Assembly: GCF_002783505.1 (NCBI RefSeq)
Contig: NZ_PFGL01000053.1
Coordinates: 48,352-112,351 of the forward strand
DNA: 64,000 nt
DNA from: Shewanella sp. CG12_big_fil_rev_8_21_14_0_65_47_15
Lineage (GTDB): Bacteria > Pseudomonadota > Gammaproteobacteria > Enterobacterales > Shewanellaceae
Reading direction: 5' to 3'
Shown here: one piece after another, positions 1-10,567 of the stretch
How the letters are laid out: the number at the start of each line of letters is the position of its first letter
Position numbering within the stretch: the stretch's first letter is position 1
The notes under the pieces: model-generated
Databases searched by the model: none
Told to the model about the DNA's origin: nothing
What the model saw: the letters and a program-made list of their open reading frames with translations, nothing else
Position numbers and translations under genes: made by a program

Positions 1-353
1 GCTAAGGCTTGCTGGCGTTTAAAGGCTTGCACTTGTGTTTGTTCGCCGGCACTGGCAATACCACGGGCCGCTTCGGCTGCGGCACTCAGCGCGGCGGGAG
101 TGATATCATCGGCATAGGCAAAACCGGTTTTTTCACCGCTGATGGCGCGTACACCCACACCGCGCTCGATATGGAAACTGCCATCTTTGATAATGCCGTC
201 TTCCAGCACCCATGATTCATGGCGACTGCCTTGGAAATAGAGATCGGAAAAATCGATTGTGTGCTGATGTATGATGTTTAAATAGGTTTGTAGGCCATCT
301 AACGCTAACCCGCCCTTCAATAAACTCTGCTCTACTTGTGCTAAAAATGGCAT
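1..353 (-). CDS. tldD: TldD metalloprotease subunit, N-terminal part (cut by window edge)
   Basis: About 117 N-terminal codons are present; the rest lies left of the window. The translated segment contains SRHESWVLEDGIIKDGS and GVGVRAISGEKTGFAYAD, which match the highly conserved N-terminal region of TldD. With TldE (PmbA), TldD forms a zinc protease that acts on unfolded peptides and matures some peptide antibiotics and CcdA antitoxin in E. coli. The ATG at 353 is chosen because it begins a TldD-like leader and has a purine-rich stretch just upstream. It is the last gene of the minus-strand run mreB-mreC-mreD-maf-rng-yhdP-nitrilase-tldD, the same neighbourhood as in E. coli. Confidence 0.93.
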   Translation of the reverse strand, partial: MPFLAQVEQSLLKGGLALDGLQTYLNIIHQHTIDFSDLYFQGSRHESWVLEDGIIKDGSFHIERGVGVRAISGEKTGFAYADDITPAALSAAAEAARGIASAGEQTQVQAFKRQQAL

Positions 354-447
354 CGATGCTCTCTTTGACCCCAAGGGATCTTACTATTCTGAGTGTAAAT
401 TCGCTGTACGAGTTCTGTACGTAAATCGCAGTCTAATTCGGTATGGT

Positions 448-1278
448 TTATTTCAAGCTTGGCTCAAGGAAACGATTATGCTGCATAACGGGCATTTTAC
501 TACGAATGCTGTGCACTTCGGCTAAATCGATCTCAGCATGTACCCAACCTGTTCCCGTCTGGCGCTGGGCGATAATATTTCCCCAAGGACCGACGACCAT
601 GCTCTGCCCCCAGGTTTCCCGGCTACCTTCATTATGGGCTCCCCATTGGGCAGCGGCTAAAATAATGCATTGGGTTTCGATGGCCCTTGCCTGTAATAAC
701 ACCTGCCAGTGGGCTTCACCCGTGACTTTAGTGAACGCCGAGGGAACAGTAATGATTTCGGCACCCGCTAGGCGCATCGCCCTAAAGAGGTCGGGAAAGC
801 GTAAATCATAACAGACGGTCAGGCCAATTTTGCCAAAAGGTGTGTCGATAACACTAATGTGATCGCCGGGGCAAAAGGTTTCGCTCTCGCGGTACTGCTG
901 AGTGCCGTCGGCGACATCCACATCGAAGAGGTGCAGTTTATCGTAATGCCCTAAGGTATCACCTTTATCATCAAACAAATAACAACGGCTATACACGCGG
1001 CCATCCTCGGCCAGTGCCGGAATAGTGCCCGCGACCATAAAGACCTGATATTTGGCGGCCAATGCACTTAACGCCGATTTGAGCGGGCTCTGATGAGCAT
1101 CGCCCGCATAGGCAAGTTGCTGACTTTCGTGGCCACCAAAAAGCAGACTGCATTCGGGCAACACCACTAAATGGGGCGTATCGACATCCCGCTTTAGGTC
1201 CTTAAGCTGCGATTCGATAAATAGCAGATTGGCGCTGACGTCGCGGCTGCTCTGACATTGCAACAGGCTGATGTGCAT
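448..1278 (-). CDS. Carbon-nitrogen hydrolase (nitrilase/Nit1-like amidase)
   Basis: A 276-residue single-domain member of the nitrilase superfamily. The expected catalytic triad is visible: Glu42 in LVVLPECS, Lys114 in HYDKLHLF and Cys156 in GLTVCYDLRFPD. By family, it hydrolyses a C-N bond in a small amide. The closest characterised relatives of this size are Nit1/YbeM-type deaminated glutathione amidases, so metabolite repair is likely, but the substrate cannot be read from sequence. The ATG at 1278 follows an AGGGAGATAAC ribosome site. The start lies inside the 3' end of yhdP, overlapping it by 77 nt in another frame, so the two are probably translated from one message. Confidence 0.88.
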   Translation of the reverse strand: MHISLLQCQSSRDVSANLLFIESQLKDLKRDVDTPHLVVLPECSLLFGGHESQQLAYAGDAHQSPLKSALSALAAKYQVFMVAGTIPALAEDGRVYSRCYLFDDKGDTLGHYDKLHLFDVDVADGTQQYRESETFCPGDHISVIDTPFGKIGLTVCYDLRFPDLFRAMRLAGAEIITVPSAFTKVTGEAHWQVLLQARAIETQCIILAAAQWGAHNEGSRETWGQSMVVGPWGNIIAQRQTGTGWVHAEIDLAEVHSIRSKMPVMQHNRFLEPSLK

Positions 1279-4200
1279 TGTTATCTCCCTGAAGTTGCTT
1301 AATCGGTTCTACTACTGGCTGATCCTCTGGAGTGACGGGCGTGGCGGGAACTTCTGGTAAAGGCGTCGCTTGAGGTTGAACTAAATTTAAATCGGGCACT
1401 CTAGGCTGATCTGTGACTGGTTTTGGCTCTTCTGATCTAACCTCTTGGGGTTTTGATTCAGTTGATTTGGTTTCAGTCGGCTTAACGTTTTCTGGGTTAG
1501 TGACATCGACGTTATGGTTCTCGCCCTCGGTCGGTATCGCCGGGCGCTCAACACCAACCATAGGCAGAATCGACTCTGGAATTTCTATTTCTTTACTCTT
1601 GCGTTCCAACTCTTCGACCACAGGCTCCGCCATAGTGCCCGTCACCCTAAAACGAATTTCGGAGATCACCTCGATTACAGGCTCAAGCACTTTGGTTAGT
1701 GCGAACGCCCCTAGGCCCAATGTCCACGCACTGGTACTGAGCAGCACAACGGTCGGCACACTCGAGGCCAACTGCGGTACAAAGCGGATATCGTAATTTA
1801 AACTTTCAGTGGTGAGATCCGTATAGCCGCGAACCTTCATATTGCCCGCAATCGCATCCATTTCTGTGTCTGTCGTTTTCACTACGCCGTTATCAATTTG
1901 CAGATTGCCGCTGAAGGAGTTGAAATACATGCCCTGTCCAAACACATCACTGAAATCCAGCGACAATTTACGCACTAGAGAATCTAAGCTGAACAGGGAG
2001 AAAATCCGCGCGCCCTTGTCACTCACTTGAGATAAATAGCCTTTCCCTAACTCAAATTTGACCTTACCGTTTAAACTCTCGAGGGAAAATGCATAGGGGG
2101 CACCTTGCCAAGCAAGGTCGGCATTAACCTTTAATGGCGCCTCGTTTACGCCGGGATCAATCCCCAGCAGGTCACTCAAGTGGTTAAACTGGCGGGCATT
2201 TAAGCTCACAGATAACTCGGTTTGGTTTTGACCATTCTGCTGCTGCCAAATACCATTCCCCTGCAAAGACACCTCGGGAGTCGTCAAAGACAACGTCTGG
2301 ATACGGTAACCTGATGCCTGTGGGCCCGCCTGCAACACTAGCTTGCCAAAGGGCTTATCGAAGAAGCGAAAATCATCCACATTCACCGCCACAGGCGGTA
2401 AGTTCGTTAGGACTTGGTCCGCACCAAAATCCGCCTCGGCCTCTTTTTTAACTTCAGGGGCAAAGTAAAACTTACTCGCCACCACCTTAAGCCCTTGGGT
2501 CATCCAATTAGGGTAAAAATCGACCCAACCTTCGAACTCACTGGCACTCGCATTAAAGCGCCAACCTGTATCATTAGGTTTAGCGTGCAATACGAGCCCA
2601 GTCAGACCTTGGCCCAATAAATCAAATTTGCCGATATTAGCATCAATCCCCACAACGGCTGGGAATAAATGCTGCCGAGGATCTTCATCGGCCAAAATCT
2701 CCGAGTTTACGGGCTTAGCCTCCTCCGAAACGAAGGCGTTAATCACGGACAACCAATTGGCTAATTTGCCACTGGTCACATCAATTTGGATATGGCCTTG
2801 CTCGGCAATACGGGCCTCATCCGCATCGAATAACCGCCCGAGCAGTAGATCAAAATAACTAAAACGTGCACCCGCATCCGCCTCGAAACCACCCACAAAC
2901 TCAGCCTGTTTGTCGAGTCTGGCCGTGAGCGTCGTGCTGTGTTGGTCACCAGTAAACTCAGCCAAGAGTGGCCTAGGCTCATCCATAGGTTTAGCGAAAG
3001 CGCCCGGCAATGTTAACGCTGTGCCCACGAGGTCCGAATCCACTTTGGCCTCTATCTGATAGCCTTGGTCATTAAACAGCATATTGAGAGTGCCATTCCA
3101 GGTGAGTTTGCCTAGGTAGAAGTCGCTCAGAGGATTATGCAGTTCTATGGGCAAACGGCTAAGATCCCAGCGGCTCTTCAGCTTCACATTCAAGCCATAA
3201 TCTTTACCCACTGGCTTAGTATCAAAACTGAGATCTAAGGGCTGCTCAAAGAGTTTTGCCTTAATGCCTTTACCCTCAACCTTCTCATTGGCAAATTGTA
3301 CTGTTCCCGTCACCGCAGCAAGCGAAATACCAGGCTCGGCAATATAGACAGGGGTATTATTAAAAGCAATTTGGCCACGGATATCTTCGGCCTCCCCTGC
3401 GTATAACGGAATGCTGATATCTAAACTGCCAGTCACGGCGCCTTGAACCTGCACCACCTTCAAGGTATCGCCCACAGTATCCGCCAGTGGCGATGCCTGT
3501 AATACCTGAGTCGCCGCACGGCCCTGGGTAGCGAGTTCCGCCTGAATTTTTAATAGGGAATGCTTGCCCAGCGCCGGAATAAACACATGGGCGCCATCGG
3601 CGACCACATCCATTAACTTGCCCCGATTGACCCAAATATCCATGCGAGCATTCTCAAATAGCGCATCGAGGGATAAGTCAGTCACGGCGGGCCAATCGGG
3701 TTGAAATTGGTACTCGGCATTGTCTAGAGTAAATGCCGCTTGAAATACCCCGCTATTATCTTCGAAGGGAAAACGCGTTAACGCCCCCTGCCATAACACC
3801 TGCGCGTTTTGACTCTGCCCCGCCTTAATCGCACCATCGAGATATTCGGCTAGGCCGCTACCCATCGCCTTGACGGGAAAATACTTATCGGCATTGGCGG
3901 CGTTTTTCACTTGTACATTGGCGGCCAGTGACATCGACATAGCCGCACTAAAATCCAGTTTTAGGGCCGCATCGATACCTATATCTTGGTTTTCAAACTG
4001 CACCTTAGGCAGGCTAAGACTTGACTGCTCTATATCAAATAGGCCAGTTAATTGACCGACATTGAAGCTTAAAGGCGCGTTAAATTCATCGCCTAAATCC
4101 ACAGTATAGGCTTGTTTGGGTAATGAAAAGATTAAGCTGTTATCCTGCCAGACTAAGTTAATATCCAATGGGCTGGTATTGGGGATCCCGTCACGCTTTA

Positions 4201-5422
4201 ACCAATGTAGCTGCTTAATATCCGTGCTGGCGAGCCAGGGTTGTCGCTCATCTTGGTATAAACGGATCGGCCCAACACTGCCCTCTGGCGAGAGATGGAA
4301 CCACTGTTTGAGCGCGGCCAAATCGACACCCGGGGCGAGGGGCAGAAGAGGAAAGAGCGTCTGCACATCGAGCCGATTAATATAGCCAAATAACGCTTTA
4401 TCTTGCCGTTTAAGACCGAGTTTCAGTGCCGGCCAATGCTCACCATTGGTGATAAAATCCAGATCTGAGCTAACCAGCTGCCATCCTCTAGATTCAGGTA
4501 TCCAGGCAATACTGCCCGATTGGATCTCAAATTTCTGTGGTTTATCCTCCATAGACCACTGCAACCAACTTGGCTCGAACTGCACCACACCTGAGCTTAT
4601 ACTGCGATGGGCAAAATCAAACCACGCCTTGAGGTTCACTACCCCTTCTAAGGGTAACTTTTGTTTAGGATTGTAGGGGTTTTGCTGACGGGATGCCCAT
4701 TCGCCTAAGTCTAAGGATTGGGCGGCAAGGTAAATTTGTCCGCTTAAGGTGTCCGGCGCCGCGCCGTCACCCTTAATATCCAATTGCAGGCCAAGGGACT
4801 CATTGTCGGAGGCATTATTATCGAGGTAAATCTCACCGGCACCGCGGTGGCGCTCGCCGCTATTGTGCCAATTTAAACGCCGAATATGGATAGGACGATA
4901 TTCATGCTGTTGACTTAACAGCTGCACCGAGGCATTGCTTAGGGAAAAACGGTCGAGTTGTTTTAGCAGTAACTTGTAGAGCCAGTCGATTTGCGCGGCT
5001 TCACTGGGCGCACTCGTGGAGGAGGTATCGGTTAATTTATCGATATCGAGGGCGACACTCACCCCTTCAAAATTCACATCTTCAATCCTTGGACTGCGCG
5101 CCAGTACGGATTGCCAAAAGTCGAGCTTGATTTGGACATTTTTGACTATCACAGTAACGGGCAATTTATCCTGGGGCGGGATGATCAGATTATCGATCCT
5201 CACCGCTGGCCCAAAGGCTTGCCACTGGGCGGATAATTCCTCGACTCGCACCTCGATTTGATATTCGCTTTTGACATAATCGACCAGCCGTTGCCGCACC
5301 CCATCAACCTGAGGCAGTAATCCGCGGATCAGGCTAACGGCGAGCGCGCACAGTACTAAGATTACCGCTAGCAGTTGCCAGCAGAAACGGCTCAGTTTTT
5401 TAGCGGTAAAAAGCGTTGCCAC
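1202..5422 (-). CDS. yhdP: YhdP family AsmA-like phospholipid transport protein
   Basis: 1406 residues, somewhat longer than the E. coli protein of about 1266. One N-terminal membrane anchor (about residues 13-35) is followed by a very long, beta-rich periplasmic region of the AsmA/DUF3971 type. YhdP, TamB and YdbH are known in E. coli to carry phospholipids from the inner to the outer membrane. The last 120 residues are rich in Pro, Glu, Thr and Val and are probably disordered. The GTG start at 5422 overlaps the rng stop by one base and sits after a GGTGAT ribosome site, indicating translational coupling. The 3' end is overlapped by the nitrilase gene for 77 nt. Confidence 0.92.
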   Translation of the reverse strand: MATLFTAKKLSRFCWQLLAVILVLCALAVSLIRGLLPQVDGVRQRLVDYVKSEYQIEVRVEELSAQWQAFGPAVRIDNLIIPPQDKLPVTVIVKNVQIKLDFWQSVLARSPRIEDVNFEGVSVALDIDKLTDTSSTSAPSEAAQIDWLYKLLLKQLDRFSLSNASVQLLSQQHEYRPIHIRRLNWHNSGERHRGAGEIYLDNNASDNESLGLQLDIKGDGAAPDTLSGQIYLAAQSLDLGEWASRQQNPYNPKQKLPLEGVVNLKAWFDFAHRSISSGVVQFEPSWLQWSMEDKPQKFEIQSGSIAWIPESRGWQLVSSDLDFITNGEHWPALKLGLKRQDKALFGYINRLDVQTLFPLLPLAPGVDLAALKQWFHLSPEGSVGPIRLYQDERQPWLASTDIKQLHWLKRDGIPNTSPLDINLVWQDNSLIFSLPKQAYTVDLGDEFNAPLSFNVGQLTGLFDIEQSSLSLPKVQFENQDIGIDAALKLDFSAAMSMSLAANVQVKNAANADKYFPVKAMGSGLAEYLDGAIKAGQSQNAQVLWQGALTRFPFEDNSGVFQAAFTLDNAEYQFQPDWPAVTDLSLDALFENARMDIWVNRGKLMDVVADGAHVFIPALGKHSLLKIQAELATQGRAATQVLQASPLADTVGDTLKVVQVQGAVTGSLDISIPLYAGEAEDIRGQIAFNNTPVYIAEPGISLAAVTGTVQFANEKVEGKGIKAKLFEQPLDLSFDTKPVGKDYGLNVKLKSRWDLSRLPIELHNPLSDFYLGKLTWNGTLNMLFNDQGYQIEAKVDSDLVGTALTLPGAFAKPMDEPRPLLAEFTGDQHSTTLTARLDKQAEFVGGFEADAGARFSYFDLLLGRLFDADEARIAEQGHIQIDVTSGKLANWLSVINAFVSEEAKPVNSEILADEDPRQHLFPAVVGIDANIGKFDLLGQGLTGLVLHAKPNDTGWRFNASASEFEGWVDFYPNWMTQGLKVVASKFYFAPEVKKEAEADFGADQVLTNLPPVAVNVDDFRFFDKPFGKLVLQAGPQASGYRIQTLSLTTPEVSLQGNGIWQQQNGQNQTELSVSLNARQFNHLSDLLGIDPGVNEAPLKVNADLAWQGAPYAFSLESLNGKVKFELGKGYLSQVSDKGARIFSLFSLDSLVRKLSLDFSDVFGQGMYFNSFSGNLQIDNGVVKTTDTEMDAIAGNMKVRGYTDLTTESLNYDIRFVPQLASSVPTVVLLSTSAWTLGLGAFALTKVLEPVIEVISEIRFRVTGTMAEPVVEELERKSKEIEIPESILPMVGVERPAIPTEGENHNVDVTNPENVKPTETKSTESKPQEVRSEEPKPVTDQPRVPDLNLVQPQATPLPEVPATPVTPEDQPVVEPIKQLQGDNNAHQPVAMSEQPRRQRQSAIYRIAA

Positions 5423-6930
5423 TACATCATCACCACATCGTATTTATGCTGGGAATACATGGGCTCGTTCTGCAAACGAATGCGCTTACCTATGTAAACC
5501 TCGAGTTCGGCCACTAAATGACTCTCATCGCCACTTAAGCTGTGGTAAACGGCGGGTGAGCAATAGAGTAAGAATTCATCGGCATCGTATGCCCGATTTA
5601 AGCGAATAATTTCACGGAAGACTTCATAGGATACAGTCTCAACCGTCTTCATGCTGCCCGTGCCTTGGCAGGCCGGACATTCGCCGCACACCACATGCTC
5701 TAAGCTCTCACGGGTGCGTTTACGGGTCATTTCGACTAGGCCTAAACCTGAAAAACCGCTCACATTGGTTTTCACCCTATCCTTGGCTAAGGCGCTATTT
5801 AAGCTATTGAGTACACGGGCCTTGTGGTCATCGCTCTGCATATCAATAAAATCGATAATGATAATGCCACCGAGGTTACGCAGGCGCAGTTGGCGCGCAA
5901 TGGCTTGGGTGGCTTCAAGGTTAGTGTTAAAGATGGTTTCTTCAAGATTGCGGTGGCCGACAAAGGCGCCGGTGTTGATATCGACCGTGGTCATAGCTTC
6001 GGTTTGATCGATAATCAGATAACCACCGGATTTCAGCTCCACCTTACGCCCGAGGGCACGCTGGATTTCATTCTCGACATCATAGAGATCGAAAATAGGC
6101 GCAGGCCCCGAATAATGTTCAATCTTCTCGGCAATTTCCGGCATAAACTCTTGAGCGAAGGATTGCAACTCGGCAAAGGTGCGACGGGAATCCACTTGGA
6201 TCCGGTCAAGCTCAGTGCCGACAAAGTCACGTACAATCCGCACCGGTAGCGCTAAATCTTGGTATAAGAGTGCCACGCCACGGCGCTGACGCCGCTCACT
6301 CACCTTGGACCAGACTCGACGCAAAAAGGCGGCGTCCTGGGCAAGCTCATCCTCCCCGACACCTTCGGCGGCGGTGCGAATAATAAAACCACCGTCTTCA
6401 TCCACATAGGGTAAAGTGATGTTCTTGAGGCGACTACGCTCTTCTTCAAGTTCGATACGCTGGGAAACGCCCACATGGCTAGAGCCGGGCATAAAGACTA
6501 AATAACGGGAAGGCAGGGTGATATCGGTCGTCAGGCGTGCCCCTTTAGTGCCCAGCGGATCTTTCACCACCTGCACCATAATATCTTGCCCCTGACGCAC
6601 TAGCTCGGCGATATCACGGACCACGAAATGGCCCTTCTCCACATCGGCGACGCATTCGGTATGCGGCACTATATCGGAGGCATGTAAAAAAGCGGCTTTA
6701 TCTAAGCCTATATCCACAAAGGCGGCTTGCATACCGGGCAACACACGGCTGATTTTACCCTTGTAAATATTGCCGACTAACCCTCGTTTCATGCGGCGTT
6801 CAATATGCACTTCTTGCAATACACCGTGCTCGACTAGCGCCACGCGTGCCTCGGATGGGGTTACGTTGATCAGTAATTCTGAACCCATCTTGCGCTGTAT
6901 TTTATTCGGATTTAAGCGGCTGGTATTCAC
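5422..6930 (-). CDS. rng: Ribonuclease G
   Basis: RNase E/G family endoribonuclease that matures the 5' end of 16S rRNA and degrades some mRNAs. Visible features are the N-terminal S1-type RNA-binding region with GNIYKGKISRVLPGMQAAFV, the catalytic metal-binding aspartates in TTVDINTGAFVG and IIIIDFIDMQSDD, and the CGECPACQGTG zinc-link motif near residue 420. The short E-family C-terminal scaffold is absent, which separates it from RNase E. The GTG start at 6930 has GGGGTGA six bases upstream. An in-frame ATG at 6888 (MGSELLINV) aligns better with the E. coli start but lacks a ribosome site, so the N-terminus is uncertain by 14 residues. The gene lies in the conserved mre-maf-rng-yhdP order. 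Confidence 0.95.
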   Translation of the reverse strand: MNTSRLNPNKIQRKMGSELLINVTPSEARVALVEHGVLQEVHIERRMKRGLVGNIYKGKISRVLPGMQAAFVDIGLDKAAFLHASDIVPHTECVADVEKGHFVVRDIAELVRQGQDIMVQVVKDPLGTKGARLTTDITLPSRYLVFMPGSSHVGVSQRIELEEERSRLKNITLPYVDEDGGFIIRTAAEGVGEDELAQDAAFLRRVWSKVSERRQRRGVALLYQDLALPVRIVRDFVGTELDRIQVDSRRTFAELQSFAQEFMPEIAEKIEHYSGPAPIFDLYDVENEIQRALGRKVELKSGGYLIIDQTEAMTTVDINTGAFVGHRNLEETIFNTNLEATQAIARQLRLRNLGGIIIIDFIDMQSDDHKARVLNSLNSALAKDRVKTNVSGFSGLGLVEMTRKRTRESLEHVVCGECPACQGTGSMKTVETVSYEVFREIIRLNRAYDADEFLLYCSPAVYHSLSGDESHLVAELEVYIGKRIRLQNEPMYSQHKYDVVMM

Positions 6931-7021
6931 GACTCACCCCATTCGGGAAATTAAATTAATTAATCGAAACAGTAGATTCTCTAAGCATGAAAACACTTTT
7001 AGGCAACTGAAATGCTCAGGG

Positions 7022-7606
7022 TTACGCTAACCCGGCACTCGCCAACAATTCGCGGGTTTCGACCAAAGGTAAACCTACAACGCAGGAATAACTGCCTTCA
7101 ATAGATTCAACAAAACAACCCCCGAGCCCCTGAATGCCGTAACTGCCCGCCTTATCCATGGGCTCCTTCGAGGCCACATAAGCCTCGATATCCGCATCGG
7201 TTAAGGTGCAAAAACGCACTTGGGTCTCGACTAATCGCACTTGGGTGTGCTCACCGCAGGCCAAGGCAACCGCAGTCATCACTGTGTGTGTCTTACCCGA
7301 TAATGCACGCAGTGCACGTTTTGCATCGGCGTCATCGATAGGCTTGCCTAAAATCTCGTTTTCAAGCACTACGATAGTATCAGAACCTAATACAGCAGGT
7401 TGTGACATACCATGACATAATTTGCGTCCAGCCTGAGCTTTTTCGGCGGCAAGACGCTGCACATAATCCTGTGGCGTTTCAGCTTCGAGGGGAGTTTCAT
7501 CAATGTCGGGAGCGACTTGAGCAAAACTAAAATCGGCGCGCCCCAAACCAATATTGGCCAGCAATTCTTTACGGCGGGGAGACGTTGAAGCTAAAACTAA
7601 ATTCAC
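7022..7606 (-). CDS. maf: Maf family nucleoside triphosphate pyrophosphatase (dTTP/UTP type)
   Basis: 194 residues, the usual size for Maf/YhdE. The N-terminal [14 protein letters not shown] is the Maf signature. [16 protein letters not shown] and [17 protein letters not shown] carry the conserved Asp, Glu, Lys and Gln residues of the nucleotide pocket. YhdE-type Maf proteins hydrolyse dTTP, UTP and modified pyrimidine nucleotides to monophosphates, acting as house-cleaning enzymes linked to division control. The start lies 3 bases after the mreD stop, so it belongs to the mre operon. The 91-bp gap to rng may hold a separate rng promoter, but I see no clear one. Confidence 0.93.
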   Translation of the reverse strand: MNLVLASTSPRRKELLANIGLGRADFSFAQVAPDIDETPLEAETPQDYVQRLAAEKAQAGRKLCHGMSQPAVLGSDTIVVLENEILGKPIDDADAKRALRALSGKTHTVMTAVALACGEHTQVRLVETQVRFCTLTDADIEAYVASKEPMDKAGSYGIQGLGGCFVESIEGSYSCVVGLPLVETRELLASAGLA

Positions 7607-7608
7607 CG

Positions 7609-8097
7609 TTAACGAACCTTATAATGACGTCGAACCCGACGTAAAATCCAAAAAATCCAAGGCCAAATCACTAAACCCGAAATCGCGGGTAAGAAGAGAT
7701 CCGTATGAAACACGGCGCCATCCATCACAAACTCAACCCAGTAGACGACTAAGTGATAAATACAAATCAACAGCATCACTACCAGCGACTGTTGCCACTT
7801 AGGAAAGTTTCGCAGCCGCTGACAATGCAGAATTGCAATGTAGATCACAAGCGACATGGCAAGGGAGCGCACACCTAAGGTCGCGCCAAGCAAGATATCC
7901 AACGCGAGCCCTAGCACCCAAGCCGTCAGTATGTTGTACCTGTGGGGTAAGGCAATAGACCAATAAATAATGACCATCAATAACCAATCGGGACGCCAAG
8001 CCTCCACAAGCGAAGGGAGAGGCATGATCTGGCTCAATAGCCCGATAAATAGGGTCACCCAAACGATGAGTCGACCATTAGCGGCTTGTAAACTCAT
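7609..8097 (-). CDS. mreD: Rod shape-determining protein MreD
   Basis: 162 residues, almost wholly hydrophobic, with five or six predicted membrane segments, as expected for MreD. It belongs to the elongasome with MreB, MreC, RodA and PBP2, which directs lateral peptidoglycan synthesis. The motif [20 protein letters not shown] near the N-terminus is typical. Its ATG shares a base with the mreC stop codon, so the two are translationally coupled. Confidence 0.94.
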   Translation of the reverse strand: MSLQAANGRLIVWVTLFIGLLSQIMPLPSLVEAWRPDWLLMVIIYWSIALPHRYNILTAWVLGLALDILLGATLGVRSLAMSLVIYIAILHCQRLRNFPKWQQSLVVMLLICIYHLVVYWVEFVMDGAVFHTDLFLPAISGLVIWPWIFWILRRVRRHYKVR

Positions 8098-9131
8098 TAA
8101 TGCACCTCTGCTGGCGGTGGAGTGGTCGCAGCGCCCGTTGCAGCATTCGCACCATTCACATTAGTGCCGCCATTCGCATCTGTTGCAGCGCCCTGAGCCG
8201 TGCTCGCCGCGCCTTGAGTGCTTGGTGCACCATTGGTCGAATTGGGGTCCGGCTTAGCCTCTTCAGGCGGATGATCCGCCGCAGGCACAGGCACTTGGTG
8301 CGGCAAAGTCACACCCGAATCGGGGGATGGCCAAATCAGCAGTAAATAACGAATGCGGTCGAGGGCGGCTAAGGGTTGAGCCGTCACCCGTGCGTAACTC
8401 TGTCCATCCTCGGTTTGTACTTCTATCACTCGAGCGACGGGATAACCTTCTGGAAAGCGATTACCTAGGCCCGAGGTCACTAACAAATCGCCGACTCGAA
8501 TATCGGTACTCTTAGCCACATGACGCAACTCAATCTCATCGAGTTCACCCGCGCCATTGGCGACTAGACGCACATCGTTACGGGTAATACGCACGGGTAA
8601 ACCGTGGGACACATCGGAGAGCAGCAGCACGCGACTGGTCATCTCACTCACCTGCACCACCTGTCCAACAACGCCCTGAGCATCCACCACGGGCTGCCCT
8701 ACAAAGACACCACTACGGGAACCGTGATTGAGAACAACATAATGGTGGGCGGGATCGCTAGCGACCTCCATCACCTCGGCCACCATCTTGCGGGAGTCCT
8801 GATAGGCGGGCGAGCCGAGCAAGGCGCGCAAACGCTCGTTCTCCTGACGCAGGTGTTCGAAGCGCTGCAGGCGCTCGCTCATTAATAACTGTTGTCTTAA
8901 CAGCTCTTTATTTTGCAACGCCAACATATTACGAGTCGCAAAACTCTCAGACGACCAATCGAGCATAGCGCCGGGAAGACTGGCGAGATACTGAATGGGG
9001 CTTAAGGCCGATGACAGGGATTCACGGGCGGGATCGAGGCGGTGATTAGCGACGAGCAAGATCACCGACAAAATAATTGCCAGTGTTAAACGGAATTGGT
9101 TCGAAATACCACGAACAAAAATTGGCTTCAT
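8097..9131 (-). CDS. mreC: Rod shape-determining protein MreC
   Basis: 344 residues. One N-terminal membrane segment (about residues 13-28) is followed by a coiled coil (about 70-110) and then the periplasmic beta-barrel core with VVNQ-type segments such as NHGSRSGVFVGQPVVDAQG. MreC couples cytoplasmic MreB filaments to PBP2. The last 60 residues form a low-complexity Ala/Gly/Thr/Asn tail, a region known to vary between species. It follows mreB after 44 bp that include a small hairpin. Confidence 0.95.
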   Translation of the reverse strand: MKPIFVRGISNQFRLTLAIILSVILLVANHRLDPARESLSSALSPIQYLASLPGAMLDWSSESFATRNMLALQNKELLRQQLLMSERLQRFEHLRQENERLRALLGSPAYQDSRKMVAEVMEVASDPAHHYVVLNHGSRSGVFVGQPVVDAQGVVGQVVQVSEMTSRVLLLSDVSHGLPVRITRNDVRLVANGAGELDEIELRHVAKSTDIRVGDLLVTSGLGNRFPEGYPVARVIEVQTEDGQSYARVTAQPLAALDRIRYLLLIWPSPDSGVTLPHQVPVPAADHPPEEAKPDPNSTNGAPSTQGAASTAQGAATDANGGTNVNGANAATGAATTPPPAEVH

Positions 9132-9142
9132 AGGAAAGCTAA

Positions 9143-9159
9143 GGCGGTGATTAACCGCC
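9143..9159 (-). promoter_or_regulatory. Hairpin between mreB and mreC (possible attenuator)
   Basis: A perfect 6-bp stem GGCGGT/ACCGCC with a 5-base loop lies in the 44-bp mreB-mreC gap. On the minus strand it is followed by TTAGCTTT, not a full U-run. It could trim readthrough or protect the mreB 3' end, giving more MreB than MreCD. The hairpin is seen directly; the function is inferred. Confidence 0.4.
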
Positions 9160-9175
9160 CCATACCGAAGTTAGA

Positions 9176-10567
<1,392 letters not shown>

